Source: JBQCHF01 sp051953655
GTDB lineage: Bacteria; Actinomycetota; Actinomycetes; Motilibacterales; Motilibacteraceae
Reading direction: 5' to 3'
Length of the DNA: 34,765 nucleotides
Assembly (NCBI GenBank): GCA_051953655.1
Contig: JBQCIO010000321.1
Span: forward strand, 1-34,765
Positions within the stretch are counted from its first letter, which is position 1, and each line of letters starts with the position of its first letter. Position numbers and translations under genes: made by a program. Positions 34,598 through 34,765 of this stretch are shown one piece after another. The notes beneath the pieces are model-generated. The model saw only the letters and a list, made by a program, of their open reading frames with translations. It searched no databases and was not told where the DNA came from.

Positions 34598-34765
34598 GGT
34601 GGCACCTCGCGCCTCGAGACGACCGGCCCCGGCGGCCGGCACGGACAGCCGGCGCAACGGCCGGGCGGTGACCGGCGGGCGGGCGCCGCGAGCGGCACCG
34701 CCACCGGTGGAGCGCGCCGTCGCGCTCCGGGGCGCAGCGTAGGACGCGCGAGGCCCCCGGGTCGT
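34598..34765. other. Region upstream of mtrA at the window edge
   Basis: No gene is seen. A TACGCT -10-like hexamer (34737-34742, minus) would give a leader of about 130 nt to mtrA, without a convincing -35. The window ends here, so the upstream neighbour is unknown. Confidence 0.3.

Overview
The window is very GC-rich DNA with many GTG starts and dense one-strand gene runs. Gene content points to an actinobacterium: mtrA-mtrB-lpqB, an Rv3235-like protein, a BldC-like DNA-binding protein, a DUF6912-type protein, a WS/DGAT acyltransferase and a 180-kDa NAD-glutamate dehydrogenase. I infer Geodermatophilaceae (Blastococcus, Modestobacter or Geodermatophilus type), but no rRNA or marker comparison was possible. 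I see no tRNA, rRNA, insertion sequence, prophage or CRISPR array. Nearly all of the sequence is ordinary chromosome.

Layout. 1-10.7 kb is an amino-acid catabolism block: NAD-glutamate dehydrogenase (-), tryptophan 2,3-dioxygenase (-), an APC amino-acid permease (+), a TipA-type MerR regulator (-) and 1-pyrroline-5-carboxylate dehydrogenase (-). 10.8-16.7 kb is lipid and envelope related: a DUF6912 protein coupled to a patatin-like lipase (-), a WS/DGAT acyltransferase (-), a cupredoxin-fold lipoprotein translationally coupled to a polytopic membrane protein (+), and a HAD hydrolase (-). 17-20.4 kb holds a coupled CpaB-like (SAF domain) and CpaE-like (ParA/MinD ATPase) pair, a divergent BldC-like regulator, and an unknown protein with two Sm-like motifs. 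20.5-25.2 kb holds a LysM protein, an Rv3235-like protein and convergent secA. 25.6-34.6 kb holds a tiny membrane protein, a YcaQ/AlkX-type DNA glycosylase, an orphan NarL-type response regulator, long-form hibernation factor hpf, comFC, lpqB, mtrB and mtrA. Reading along the minus strand the last order is mtrA-mtrB-lpqB-comFC-hpf-RR-glycosylase-secA, a conserved actinobacterial neighbourhood.

How the genes work together. MtrA/MtrB/LpqB form an envelope and cell-cycle two-component system with its lipoprotein. SecA drives secretion, and HPF dimerises and silences ribosomes at rest. Glutamate dehydrogenase, P5C dehydrogenase and tryptophan dioxygenase feed amino-acid carbon to central metabolism.

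Most interesting element. The 519-bp gene-free gap between comFC and hpf (28710-29228) is full of strong hairpins when read on the hpf strand. It sits exactly where the raiA-motif noncoding RNA occurs (between comFC and raiA/hpf). I call it a probable raiA-motif RNA; covariance-model confirmation is needed. Other notable signals are a three-copy intergenic 20-mer lying 80-156 bp after minus-strand stop codons, several leaderless promoters including a MerR-type promoter with a 19-bp spacer, a GTCCACAGC motif cluster before the BldC-like gene, and a WS/DGAT enzyme whose catalytic histidine position is glutamine.
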